Below the pieces are notes generated by a model, which did no database searches, was not told where the DNA came from, and saw only the letters and a list, made by a program, of their open reading frames with translations. DNA of 64,000 nt from Ypsolopha sequella (lineage: Eukaryota > Arthropoda > Insecta > Lepidoptera > Ypsolophidae). This document shows, in pieces, positions 31,732 through 43,414 of this stretch; position 1 is the stretch's first letter, and each line of letters starts with the position of its first letter. The translations under genes were made by a program, and so were the position numbers. Location of the stretch: NCBI GenBank assembly GCA_934047225.1, contig OW203992.1, forward strand, positions 21,503,501 through 21,567,500, written 5' to 3'.

Positions 31732-34568
31732 TTAGTTTATTTATACATTATTGCAGTTTCTCTTCAGAAACTAATGTTAATTTATAAACATTATCTTGAT
31801 TTCAACGTTTCACAAACTTTCATTATTATTGAAGCTTGTATAGGTACGTGAATTTCGACTGTCATTAAGATGTGAATTGGTGCGTGTACTCTGTTCAATT
31901 TACTCGGCAACTGTATACACCCTAGGGGTTAATTTTAGAGCCTTATTGCTCGACATATGCCTAATTACGTTACGCAGAGGCTGCGCGTATAGCGGCCCGT
32001 CTTAAGTGCCATATTAGCTATATTCTACACGAATATACGAATACATAAAAAGTACTACGCAAATAAACAAAGAGGAAAAATTAAGGATTTTTGTATTTTT
32101 AGGTAAATAGAATTTAATATTTTCGTTATATAAGAAGAGATTGATTAATCGGATGCATATTTATCCAAAGTTCGAGTGTTGGCTAACAATGAATGCACTT
32201 TCGTATCTAAAAAATCCTGCTATTCTGGGATTGACAAATTTTGTGTTCCGGTTTTGTAGTAAAGAGTAATATTTACCTAGAACTTGATCCTTATTTATTT
32301 ATTTGTCCTCCAAAAGTTGTAAAGACCGATTAAAAAACAATATTATTTAGAAGCTACTTCCATACTTTCTTAGCCAAAAATTCACTTTAGGTAAATAAAC
32401 ACCCGATCTCTGCTTATAAGCTTATAATTATATTAGCTCCTAGCATGACGCCCGTGGCTTCTAAAGAGAATCTCAGTACTAAAGTACTTGCTTGTTCTTT
32501 GACTTGTTTTACTAAAGTGGATATATTGCTCAGTACTCGTCGCAGTGCTGTTATCTCAGAACATTTATTATACATTAATGATTATTATACAACGTGTAAC
32601 AGAAAGGTGTTACCATATTTGAAGAGCATAAATCGGCGTTTTCAATATTTGTTGTTTAAGTGTAACATATGGTACATAATATACAGAAATTACAAATGCC
32701 TAACCACTTTGTTCTTTGAGATAGACCCCATAACAAAAATGGTCTAAAAATAACAGTTTTGATAGCCTCCCATTTCTTTATTTTCGAGTATAAAAAGAAA
32801 TAGAAAATAATATTTACACTCTAATTAATGATCTCTAGTTTTATACACCCGAAATTTTGGGGTAAGAGAAATGTTTTTTCGGCTACATTTTTGTGTATGA
32901 GGCCCTCCCTGAAAAATAATTTTATTTTATTTTTAATTTAATATTCGGTTTTGGGTCAACATTTTCCACAAAATATCAAAATTTCAGGTCTCTATCTCAT
33001 TCCATCTAAGAGCTAGAGACCCGTGATATACAGACAGACAGACAGCCGAACAGCGAACGGAGTGACATAAAATTACGCCTGTCCGGTATACTCGTTTATT
33101 GTGATAAAGCTCTTTCAGATACATTACATACAAAGTTCGGTGTCGACGACAAACGTGTTTTACGAGACTATTCGATATTCCCCAAAGTTTCACTACTGTC
33201 TTAGAACACTGGTGCAGAACTCATTAAAGTCAGCTCAAGTGTGTTATGCTCACAATTTGTAGTTGTATCTACATATACTTTGTACACATTAAACGTAATA
33301 TAGGTATATAACGTATATAACATTATAAAATTTTTACTACTCATTCTCTACCTATATCTTGAGATAATCCTAGACTTCACAGTTTCATTTTCAATCGAAT
33401 TTTCAATTGCCTTTAAGAAGTGAAAAGTCATTATTTAGTATTCAATAAAACACAAATTACAAAACTGCAATTTAAATTTAAAACTAAATAGTCCTATGAA
33501 ATGTTTAAAACTTAAGCAAAGTAAACACTTAAAAATAAATATATAACTAAATAAAATTATTAAAAATATGTTTTAAATTATGTTTTAATATTAATTAACG
33601 TTAGACTGAACGACAGATATATATTTGTTGACAGAAAAGATATCTGACTGATAAATTAATGTAGTTTGAAAGAAAATAGTTTTCTGTTTGTCGTAAATTT
33701 AATGAACGTTATTTTAATTTGGTTTAAGACCACTCATTAATTAATCTCATGTTAGGGGAAAGATGAGGCAAATATAAATGAAATGACAGATAGGCGTGAA
33801 AAATATATATCTTCTCTTAACGTTTATTTACTATAAATAAAATCTTTTGTAAACCTCTATTTAAGTAATTTTATAGACTTTATCTTGACCTTCCTTCGAG
33901 TATCGATTTCAGGATTCAGTTAGGTTGTTTCTTTATAAAAATTGTTTGAATAACATCTAGCTAGTTTGACAAAATCGTGTTTTTATTTCAACCAGAAGCC
34001 GAGTTTTTTGTATTAAGAACGCAGTTTTTCAAAAGCGCGTGATATTTCGGTTGTCGCAACAGCCACGGCTACGAGCGTGCTATTTTAAACAATAATGAAA
34101 CGTCATAGGGTTTGGTTTTACTCGATGCAATACCCTAAAATACCCTTAAAAAGGCCAAACTAGGGATCTTGGAGTTGTTTGTTTCCCAGCTTACTTTGTC
34201 TGCACATTTTAAACATATTATTAGATGAAAGATTTAAAAATCAAGGTGACAACACAAGGGGCTGTAAACCATAAAATTTGTAAAGTCAGTAAAATTTGTA
34301 GATGTACATTTGGAAAGAAAATTGAAATAGGTTATAAACATGAAAAAGTTTGCACCTGGCTGGCCCCAGAAAATTACGCAATCCTACATATTAAGGCGTA
34401 CTACGCCCAAGTAGCACCTAAGCGGTATAATGAGCGTTACAAATGCCGCTTAAGAGAGATTTATAACGGCTTAACCATCATAAGCAAGCGCTAAAGTAGC
34501 GATAGAGAACTTCTCAATCACTTCTATAACACCGAAAAGGGCCCACTTTATACGGGCCTTAACGACAC

Positions 34569-34888
34569 AAAGGCGCGTGAAAAGTGATTGTAGGAGGTAA
34601 AACATATATAATAAGGTCTTCTACCACCTTTATAGAATTTGCACACATACAAAGGCGCGTGAAAAGTGATTGTAGGAGGTAAAACATATATAATAAGTTC
34701 TTGTAGCACCTTAATAGAATATGTACATATACAAAGGTGCGTGAAAAGCGATTGTAGGAGGTAAAAGAAATACAATAAGTTCTTGTACCACCTTAATAGA
34801 ATATGCACATATACAAAGGTGCGTGAAAAGCGATTGTAGGAGGTAAAAGAAATACAATAAGTTCTTGTACCACCTTAATAGAATTTAA
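34569..34888 (+). repeat. 82-bp tandem array, four units
   Basis: Units start AAAGGCGCGTGAAAAG or AAAGGTGCGTGAAAAG at 34569, 34651, 34733 and 34815. Each contains GATTGTAGGAGGTAAAA and ends near TACCACCTTAATAGAAT. Units 3 and 4 are nearly identical to each other. Confidence 0.9.
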
Positions 34889-35564
34889 ACATGATTGCGA
34901 CGTGACTGTTACACTGAAATAAATCTCAAGTGTTTTTTTATTACATTTTCAATAGCATGAGTGAAAGGAATATATGTTCTTAGATGATTAAAAAGTGATC
35001 GGATAAATGTCAATAATGGACGAATAGATATAGGTAAATAATTGGAATGAATTTTCACTCATATACGTAAAAAACTTGTGCGAGCATCAGGTTACTGACA
35101 AAATATGCATTCATTTAGCTAAATATTTCATGCGCTTGCGAAACTCGTGGAATTTTTAGTCATTTATATTATTCAAGTGCAATAATTTTTTTAGGTTAAC
35201 TTGTAATTTCTTCTCGAATGAGGCATTAGGACTTTTTGTGATTTTATTACAGCATTACATGTAAAATGGGTATGTTTATTTTTTAAATTATGGCCTGAGG
35301 TAAGAAAAGTGATCGATTTTTCGACATGATTAATCTCTTTTTCAAAAACTGTAATGGCGGCTTGCTACAACTGGCTTAGACGTTTACTATATCCATTTAA
35401 ACGGTTTAAGAAGTAGAAAGGCGCTAGTGACCACTATTACAACGCTTTGGGATCAACAATCACCGTACTATGGAGTATTTTTACTCTTTTGGGGGTACAG
35501 AAGCGCTTGAATTCTTCTTTTTAGCCCTTAAACAGTTACAGTTACAGTTCAAGATATAACGTTG

Positions 35565-35811
35565 TACAACGTTGATGATGATGATGATGATGATGATGAT
35601 GACGACGATGACCATGACGATGACGCTGACGATGACGTTGACAATGACGTTGACGATGACGTTGACGATGACGTTGACAATGACGTTGAAGATGACGATG
35701 ACGATGACGTTGATGATGACGTTGACAGTGACGATGACGGTGACGATGACGGTGACGATGACGATGACGATGACGTTGAAGATGACGATGACGATGACGA
35801 TGACGATGACC

Positions 35812-35853
<42 letters not shown>

Positions 35854-36849
35854 TTGAAGATGACGATGACGATGACGTTGATGATGACGTTGACAGTGAC
35901 GATGACGGTGACGATGACGGTGACGATGACGATGACGTTGAAGATGACGATGACGATGACGATGACCATGACGATGACGCTGACGATGACGTTGACGATG
36001 ACGTTGACAATGACGTTGACGATGACGTTGACGATGACGTTGAAGATGACGATGACGATGACGTTGATGATGACGTTGACGATGACGGTGACGATGACGG
36101 TGACGATGACGATGACGATGACGTTGAAGATGACGATGACGATGACGTTGATGATGACGTTGACGATGACGGTGACGATGACGGTGACGATGACGTTGAC
36201 GATGACGGTGACGGTGACGATGACGTTGACGATGACGTTGACGATGACGTTGAAGATGAAGATGACGTGACAATGACGATGACGATGACGATAACGTTGA
36301 CAATGACGTTGACGATGACGTTGATGATGACGTTGACGATGACGGTGACGATGACGGTGACGATGACGATGACGTTGAAGATGACGATGACGATGACGTT
36401 GATGATGACGTTGACGATGACGGTGACGGTGACGATGACGATGACGGTGACGATGACGTTGACGATGACGTTGACGATGACGTTGAAGATGACGATGACG
36501 ATGACGTTGATGATGACGTTGACGATGACAGTGACGATGACGGTGACGATGACGATGACGTTGATAATGACGGTGACGATGACGATGACGATGACGTTGA
36601 AGATGACGATGACTATGACGATGACGATGAAGATGACGTGACAATGACGATGAAGATGACGATAACGTTGACAATGACGTTGACGATGACGTTGACGATG
36701 ACGTTGACGATGACGTTGAAGATGACAATGACGATGACGTTGATGATGACGTTGACGATGACGGTGACGATGACGGTGACGATGACGATGACGATGACGT
36801 TGAAGATGACGATGACGATGATGTTGACGATGACGTTGACGATGACGAT
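35565..36849 (+). repeat. Hexanucleotide array (GATGAC variants), left arm
   Basis: About 1.28 kb of six-base units of the form GNTGAC (GATGAC, GTTGAC, GGTGAC) with occasional GTTGAA and GTTGAT. Blocks recur as higher-order repeats: for example GTTGAAGATGACGATGACG and on to GTTGATGATGACGTTGAC appears at about 35683, 35860, 36031, 36121, 36370 and 36481. All frames stay open because the unit is a multiple of three; the predicted Asp-rich, Met-Thr, Ser-rich, His-Arg and Val-Ile peptides are artefacts. Confidence 0.95.
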
Positions 36850-37396
36850 CACCCTCACCGTCACTCTCACCGTCACCGTCACCGTCATCGTCATCGTCAA
36901 CATCATCGTCATCGTCATCGTCACCGTCACCGTCATCGTCATTGTCATCGTTATCGTCATTGTCATCGTCATCTTCAACTTCATCGTCATCGTCATCGTC
37001 ACCATCATCGTCACCGTCATCGTCACCGTCAACGTCATCATCAACGTCATCGTCATCGTCATCTTCAACATCATTGTCAACGTCATCGTCAACGTCATCG
37101 TCAGCGTCATCGTCATGGTCATCGTCACCGTCATCGTCACCGTCATCGTCAATGTCATCATCAACGTCATCGTCATCGTCATCTTCAACGTCATCGTCAA
37201 CGTCATCGTCAACGTCATCGTCAACGTCATTGTCAACGTCATCGTCAACGTCATCGTCAGCGTCATCGTTACTGTCATTGTCATCGTCATCGTCACGTCA
37301 TCTTCATCGTCATCGTCATCGTCATAGTCATCGTCAACGTCATTGTCATCGTCATCGTCATCGTCATCGTCAACGTCAACGTCATCGTCAACGTCC
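36850..37396 (-). repeat. Hexanucleotide array, right arm (inverted)
   Basis: At 36850 the array switches to the reverse complement (CACCCTCACCGTCAC, then GTCATC/GTCAAC units) with practically no spacer. The higher-order block seen on the left recurs here inverted (GTCAACGTCATCATCAACG at about 37025 and 37145). The two arms can therefore pair over about 550 bp. Confidence 0.93.
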
Positions 37397-37885
37397 TAAT
37401 CCTAATCCTGTTTGTAGTCATATATTTGAGTTATATTTCTCAATCAAACGGTTTTAGGTGCTAATGTTGAGCTACAATACTCTAATACGGTAAAGGTGCT
37501 ACAAAAGATCTTTACAGATCGATTCTAACGCTATAGACTAGATACAACTACCATGTAACTGCTTGAGTGTTATATGTGATATTTGTAACTCTTTTGAAGC
37601 GCTTTTACCTTACTAATTGCTATTTTAGATCTCATAGTGCTATTTAGTATATTTATAACTCTGCATTGTATCTAAAGCCTGTACAAGAACTTAATAACAC
37701 ACCTCTGTTTCTCCAAAGCCGTAATCGTCGCTACTCTACTTCTTCAATACCACCCTTCTCTTAAAGAGATATTACAATCTCTTATATATAGTCTAAGGAA
37801 TATACAAACTCTCTTCAACCGCTGTTATACAACAAATAAGCGGTACAGTGCCTTCTTATACTGCTTGTGTGCTACTTGGGCGGTG

Positions 37886-39412
37886 TCTTAAAACAGGAAA
37901 ACCACTTTATTTTAGCAATTTTCACGGCATTTGTTGTATCAAATTTTGAGGTATAGCAGCCACCGTGGAAGAAGTTGTGTTACAAATACAAGTAAAGATG
38001 CTTTTGATGCGCCCTGTGAATTGCATACAATTACATTTCGCTCAGTTTATATTCCTTAGAATTAATTGTTTGCACTTCATAGCTCTGAAACTTATCTCAC
38101 ACCCCATTTGCACGGGTTTGTTCCTTTAGGAAAGTTTAATAATAGTAAATTGAGATATAAGTAATATATAGTTGATATGTAGATGGTTGATAAATGATGA
38201 CAGTAAATACACCCGGTGTAAAACGAAATACCCTGAATACTGATTATCACCAAATCTCCGGGACTACAGAGCTACAATCTTGAAATTGGCAGGTAGGTTT
38301 CCTAAAAAATCCAAGCATTCGTTAAGGCGATATGTAAAAGTTTTAGCGTCCCTGTTACTCCACATGCGAAAAAAATCCTCAGTGCGATAGGGACGGATTC
38401 GTGCAAAAGTAGCAAAAGTCGGTTTTTTATTAATATGAAATGTAATAAAGTTGCTATTAAAATTTCGTTTAACCAGGTCCTAGATACTGTTAAAACCCAT
38501 CTTATAAAATATAGTTGCAGTCTATATGTCATTCTATATTGTCAAACCAGGAGAATTGGTGTCGAAAAGGACCTCATTTCAATAAATATTTCTATCGAGC
38601 CGAATTTCTCCAATCGCGTTTCTGTTTTAACAGATCCCCAGAAAAAGAATCCAAAAATAATATACTACGTATTTTATCAAAATAATACATTATTTACTGA
38701 AGTAGATATGCAAGTCCTTAAAGTGTCGTTTTTTTTCCGTAGCGCCTTAAGAGGGCGCATAAAAATAATTGTCAATTCTAAATTTGAACTTCAGACTACT
38801 AAATTAAGTTCAAAATTTAAAAGAAAATATAATGTATATAAACGTTTTGTGGACAAGTACAAGTGTTTTATTAAAACAAAGATGTACTTATAATAAGTTC
38901 CGACAAGTGGCGACAATCACAACCATCAACATTTAGAATATCAAACATCATTTTCTACCTACTTCACGTTAAAGTAGCAATTATTATTCCGAAAGCCCCT
39001 TCAACATAAATTCCTTAAAATGTTTTATTATTTAAAATCGATTTATCGAGTATAACTTAATCGGATTTATTTCGACCTCGAAATTCTTCGATAAAAACGT
39101 AACCAATTCGCAAAACCTTGTTGAGCCGTCTGGTATATTAATCTTTTTATTAGAAGGGCAATAATTTTCTTAGAAAAGTGATATTTTAAATTCGTACTTT
39201 TGATGTATAGGTAAAAAACTTTGAATTTGGTCCAAAATTTGTATTTCATTTTAATATTTGGCATAAAATATTTATACTTTATTATGAAACTATTTTATAA
39301 AAGTACCGTAAAGCGTGGCTATAACTTTACTACTCCAGAGCAACTTTACCACAGTATAATCTTTGTTCATACTGTGACTTTATCATTGCCTATAATGTAC
39401 TATTACCCGAAC
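37886..39412. other. Intronic, no gene recognised
   Basis: Contains a 152-codon frame at 38435-38893 (+) that is Lys/Ile/Phe-rich and matches no family I know. Base composition is the same as its surroundings, so I do not call it a gene. Confidence 0.4.
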
Positions 39413-39420
39413 CAATAGAA

Positions 39421-39798
39421 CAGCGATTCTTAACCTCGGGTCACGACCCAATTTTGGGTCGCGAGAGGCATTGGTCGCGTTGGTCAACTTGGTCGCGGAA
39501 AGCCCACAAACGACTTTAAAGAAGTGATAAAATTTTACGTTTTTAATTGTGAATATCTAATTGCGAAACACTAGTATTGTCACATTTATTACTACTCACA
39601 GAACAAAGACTTAAGGCTGTGTTACTGCCATCTATTGTCAGTTCACAATCACAATCACAATTATTTTATATAAAATTAAATAATATGTCATTTTATTACA
39701 TGTCACTGGAAAATAAAATAAAAGATAAGGATTAGAGTCGCGGACTTCAAATACATTTCTACTTTGGGTCGCCCGCCAAAAAAGGTTAAGAACCACTG
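39421..39798. mobile_element. hAT MITE
   Basis: CAGCGATTCTTAACCTCGGG at the left and AAGGTTAAGAACCACTG at the right are hAT-type inverted ends. The 8-bp flanks CAATAGAA (39413-39420) and CAATAGAC (39799-39806) agree in 7 positions. It contains paired GGGTCGC motifs near both ends. Confidence 0.85.
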
Positions 39799-40019
39799 CA
39801 ATAGACCGTGGGAATATAAATAGCCGCCTGCCAGCTCTACTGTCAGCATAGACCAAACGTATACCTTGCATTTTATTATATCACAATAAGGAACTTGAGC
39901 GATCGACAATATACACATTGACTGCTATTGTTTTTAATGCTATCTGTATTTCTAGTAGATAGTATGTAAGTGAGAGGTGTACAGAAAGTCGCCATGTTTA
40001 TTCCCAAGGTTTATTGATT

Positions 40020-40570
40020 TGGGTTATACGAGTAGCTGATCATCAAGGTCTTGCTGTCAAACTTGCGCACTACGTAATTTTTGATGCATCTCACAGTCTT
40101 TTAACCGATTGCATGTGCAATAGATCTCAGATGGTTATGGGTGACGGTGGTGACATCAGATCTGACCCGTTGTCAACGTCCATGGGAGTGGCCTAAGAGT
40201 CGTCGGTGTCAAATACTATGTTCTTTCTTCTATTGAACGACCTTCCTTCGGCTGTTGACTCCGGAGAGATTCTGATGTACGCAGATGACGTCGCCGCTGT
40301 GGTAACCGCTCCGTATCGTGTACTAGAGGTAAGGCTAAATGAAACTACCGGGAAAATCTCAAACTGATTCATAATAAACGGTCTTGTATTAAACCTAGAC
40401 AAGACTCAATTCAATATTCATGCACTTTTACCTAGCTGGTAGCCCGCCAAGGTCGTTGTCATTAAAAGTGGATGGTTCTAAGATTAACCAAGTAAAGTCA
40501 ACCACATTCCTCAGTTTTGACGTAGACAAAGGACTTACCTGGACCGCCCACACCACATAGACAAATTGTG
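40020..40570 (+). pseudogene. Non-LTR retrotransposon reverse-transcriptase fragment
   Basis: Pieces in order: ADHQGLAVKLAHYVIFD, SHSLLTDCMCNRSQMV, SDPLSTSMGVA, FFLLLNDLPSAVDSGEILM, then the catalytic YADDVAAVV (about 40278-40304), and LNLDKTQFNI. These are blocks 4 to 7 of the reverse transcriptase of jockey/R1/CR1-like LINEs. A TAA replaces a residue after GVA and other stops and shifts follow, so it is inactive. The bordering sequence to about 41500 is GC-richer and may belong to the same or another LINE. Confidence 0.75.
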
Positions 40571-40984
40571 GGCGAGACTGAGTAGTGCCAGCTTCGCCCT
40601 TCGACGATAGTCTCTCTGAAACTCTTCCGACGGATGCTGTGCGCTCGTGCTATTTTACCATCGTACATTTCTGTACTGCACTGCAATATGACACCGAGCT
40701 GTGGTTGTAAATACATGAATAAATAATAAAATAGGCCTCAAGGAGGTGGGGTAAGGTGCCAGTGTGTGTTTTGGGAAAACTGCGTAGCGCCGTCCACAAT
40801 TAATCACAGTCCGACGTCAGAATATAAACCTTTCTGTTAAAGAAGACCTAGAGCTCTATTTAGTCATGCGCTCCTTGGATCCTCAATGGTGCATTTGCTT
40901 TGTTTCTGCTATATCACCAGAAATCTATAAGGTGTAGCATCTAGGCAGCATCGTGTACAAGCTGTGCTGCACAACTATAATGTT

Positions 40985-41720
40985 TATAAGATACAAATAA
41001 TAAAGGCGTAGGGATGTGACGACCCCATCGCCCTCTGGTACGTCTAGTGCGTTCAGTGCAATCAGTCACCGCAGGGCGGCTTGTGGCGAGCCGATGGTGA
41101 GTGGCGACACCACGGACCCTACCTCCAGGGGACATTATCACACATGCGCTTTAACACACACATACACACAGCAACACACCCCCCGCCTCTGCGCTTGCCT
41201 TAACCAGCTGGCCAGAGTGGAGATGCAAGAGCGGAACCTATGCTCCAAAGCTCCAAGCAATGGGAACTGGATGGAATAGCTCCAACTGGAGAGTCGACCA
41301 TCCGCCTGTGCCCAGCAGGCATCCCATCTCTAAATCATCATCATGCTCCAGATTGGAAGTGTAAAATGTCATAACGCCGGGGGCACTTGACTGTATAAGG
41401 ATCTTGCGCCCCGCAGACTCACCTCTCGACAACCTTAGCTCCTTATATAGTGTTGCCCCCTGGCCGCCCCATGGTGGCTAGTTAGGGGCCCACAACGGCT
41501 ATCCTGTTGGATAGTTATCAAGCAGCAAGTAAGCATCTGCTATACTTAAATTTGTGATAAATTTTCGAGGCAGATGTCCGTTATCTCATTCCATAGCCTT
41601 GTTATCCGGCCCATTTAGCATCCCATCCTCATAGCCCATTCCAAGTCGCTTCCTTCCTGGCAATAGTTTGGCAACTGTGGGGACTGTCCGTTAGTGTATC
41701 TCAATGATACATTGAGGGAG
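40985..41720. other. GC-richer retroposon-like sequence without coding signal
   Basis: Composition differs from the surroundings and there is a CA-rich run near 41150-41180. It resembles untranslated or leader parts of LINEs, but nothing can be named. Confidence 0.4.
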
Positions 41721-41803
41721 AGGCCTCCATGGAATTTACTATTAAATGGTACCAAAGGCCTCTTCAATGTTGGCTTCGGCCCCACGAATGCCTTTCAAAT
41801 GAC

Positions 41804-41971
41804 CAGGGGTTCTACCGCGTAATTCTCATTTGTATCAACTTCAAGCAAATGCATGCGAAATTCAACGCGTGCAAAAGAGATGGCATGTTAGGCGGGCGTC
41901 GTCGCACGCACGTCAAATTTCAATCTCAAGTTGATGTTGATGAAAATGAGAATTACGCGGTAGACCCACAG
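41804..41971. mobile_element. 168-bp MITE, copy B
   Basis: Nearly identical to 23732-23899, including length: CAGGGGTTCTACCGCGTAAT at the left and ACGCGGTAGACCCACAG at the right. The flanks CAAATGAC and GTCCCTAT do not match. Confidence 0.78.
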
Positions 41972-42007
41972 GTCCCTATGGGCCCGTGACTGAAAAGTGT
42001 ACCTACA

Positions 42008-42400
42008 TAATAATAATAATAATAAGTTGTTTTATCCGCGAACGGGTTAATCACAACCAGCCTCGAAACCAACTTGAGACGGTTGGGATTCCGCGGCAGT
42101 TCGCTTCCAGTGCGGATGCAGAAGGCGGTTCTGCTCGGCACTGCTCGCATCGTTCGCCGGTTTCTTTCCCTGGGGCTCTGAACCTCGGTCGACTGTGCTT
42201 CTGCCGGGGGGTGTACCGTCTCTCTCTCTTTAAATTCTTTTGGCCAAGAGGGAGAGACGAGATCAAAAATTCTCGAAATAATAATAATAAAAACTTTTAT
42301 TGCACAATAATAATATGTCTGTACAGAGGCGAACTTAACGCTATAAAGCCTTTTCTTCCAGTTAACCTGGGGCGTTGTAGAACATGTAAGGTATAGCGTC
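42008..42400 (-). mobile_element. Retroposon 3' end(s) marked by (AAT)n tails
   Basis: Two (AAT)n runs (42008-42024 and 42275-42292) stand at either side of a GC-rich, 230-bp stretch. The second is followed by AAAACTTTTATTGCACAATA, which I recognise as a common 3'-end sequence of lepidopteran retroposons read on the minus strand. No protein is recognised. Confidence 0.45.
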
Positions 42401-42525
42401 TAAAAAGAAGAATGGTTATGAACACTAAATAATATACATGATGTACTTATATATAAATAAATATATACATATAATACAATAAAATAAAGGGGATATAGTA
42501 TAAATACATACAGTTGGTGTACCTG

Positions 42526-42970
42526 GGTGCTGATTACAAGGTATTACTTGAAAATCGACATTCTTCCACCTGACCTTCGATCCTGGCTTCATCACCATAT
42601 TCACCATAGAACTCCTCAACGGATCAGAGCACATAACTCGAGATTGCGGCAATCACTGCGTTAGGGTGCTAATTCAAGGGTATTACTTGGAGATTATCAG
42701 AATACCCACCTGACCTTCGATCCTGGCTTCATCAACATAGAACTCCTCAACGGATGACAGCACATAACTTTGGATTGCGGCAATCAATTTGTGTTAGGGT
42801 GCTCATTGCAGGGCATTGCTTGAAAATTGCCAGTATACCCACCTGACCTTCGATCTTGGCTTCATCACCGTAGAACTCTTCAACGAATGACAGCACATAA
42901 CTCGAGATTGCGATAATCATGTTGTGTTAGGGTGCTGATAGCAGGAAGCTACTCAAACATAGCTACTTAT
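42526..42970. repeat. 132-bp tandem array, about 3.3 units
   Basis: Units begin GGGTGCTGATTACAAG at 42526, GGGTGCTAATTCAAGG at 42665, GGGTGCTCATTGCAGG at 42797 and GGGTGCTGATAGCAGG at 42929. Each contains CCTGACCTTCGATCCTGGCT and a TAGAACTC[C/T]TCAACG block. The first unit carries an extra 9-base CATATTCAC. On the minus strand each unit could read VEEFY-DEA-IEGQVG, but the units are not joined by one open frame. Confidence 0.85.
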
Positions 42971-43066
42971 ACTCACTTGAACTTCGTTTCATATTAACAC
43001 CACGTTTGCAAGAACTACCCATACCTCACAATTTAACCCAGCAACACTAAAAAATGTGAAATAAAA

Positions 43067-43414
43067 TAAACTTTTAACAAAAACATAGCAACCGACTTCA
43101 ATAGTAACAGCAGTCATTCACTAAAAAGTTAATAATAATTCTATAAAGACCGATGGTACCGAAGCAACACTTTTGCTGACTTCTTTCTTCCTGAAACAAT
43201 ATGTTATCTAGAAGTCGGCGTATTTCCTACGATATAGCAACATAAAAACCAATATAAGAACGCCGACTTCTATATAACATATTGTTTCAGGAAGAAAGAA
43301 GTCGGCAAAAGTGTTGCTTCGGTACCATCGGTCTTTATAGAATTATTAATAACTTTTTAGTGAATGACTGCTGTTACTATTGAAGTCGGTTGCTATTTTT
43401 TTGTTAAAAGTTTA
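43067..43414. mobile_element. Near-perfect 348-bp palindrome (foldback element)
   Basis: Arms of about 150 bp (TAAACTTTTAACAAAAA, AGCAACCGACTTCAATAGTA, GCAACACTTTTGCTGACTTC) are mirrored around a loop of about 40 bp centred at 43240. Mismatches are very few, so the insertion or the arm copying is recent. Probably a MITE; no transposase. Confidence 0.85.

Larger units (their letters stand above)
34400..37885. mobile_element. Possible foldback transposon built around satellite arrays
   Basis: GCCCAAGTAGCACCTAAGCG at about 34407 and, inverted, GTGCTACTTGGGC at about 37867 form the outer ends; similarity continues inward in pieces. Inside lie an 82-bp tandem array on the left (34569-34888), one degenerate trace of that unit on the right (about 37680), and a head-to-head hexanucleotide array (35565-37396). 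Inverted ends composed of tandem repeats are typical of foldback-type elements. No transposase was found. Borders and target duplication are unresolved. Confidence 0.45.

Noticed and set aside
34225..34494. 89-codon frame with several cysteines and histidines left of the 82-bp array
   Set aside because: It overlaps the proposed inverted end of the foldback structure, and the Cys/His spacing fits no zinc finger I know.
35481..37457. Long open frames encoding Asp-rich, Ser-rich, His-Arg-rich, Met-Thr and Val-Ile repeat proteins
   Set aside because: They are present in all six frames because the repeat unit has six bases. A frame that is open everywhere by arithmetic is not evidence of a gene.
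38435..38893. 152-codon plus-strand frame
   Set aside because: AT-driven composition, no motif, no GC shift from the surroundings and overlapping minus-strand frames. Kept only as a note.
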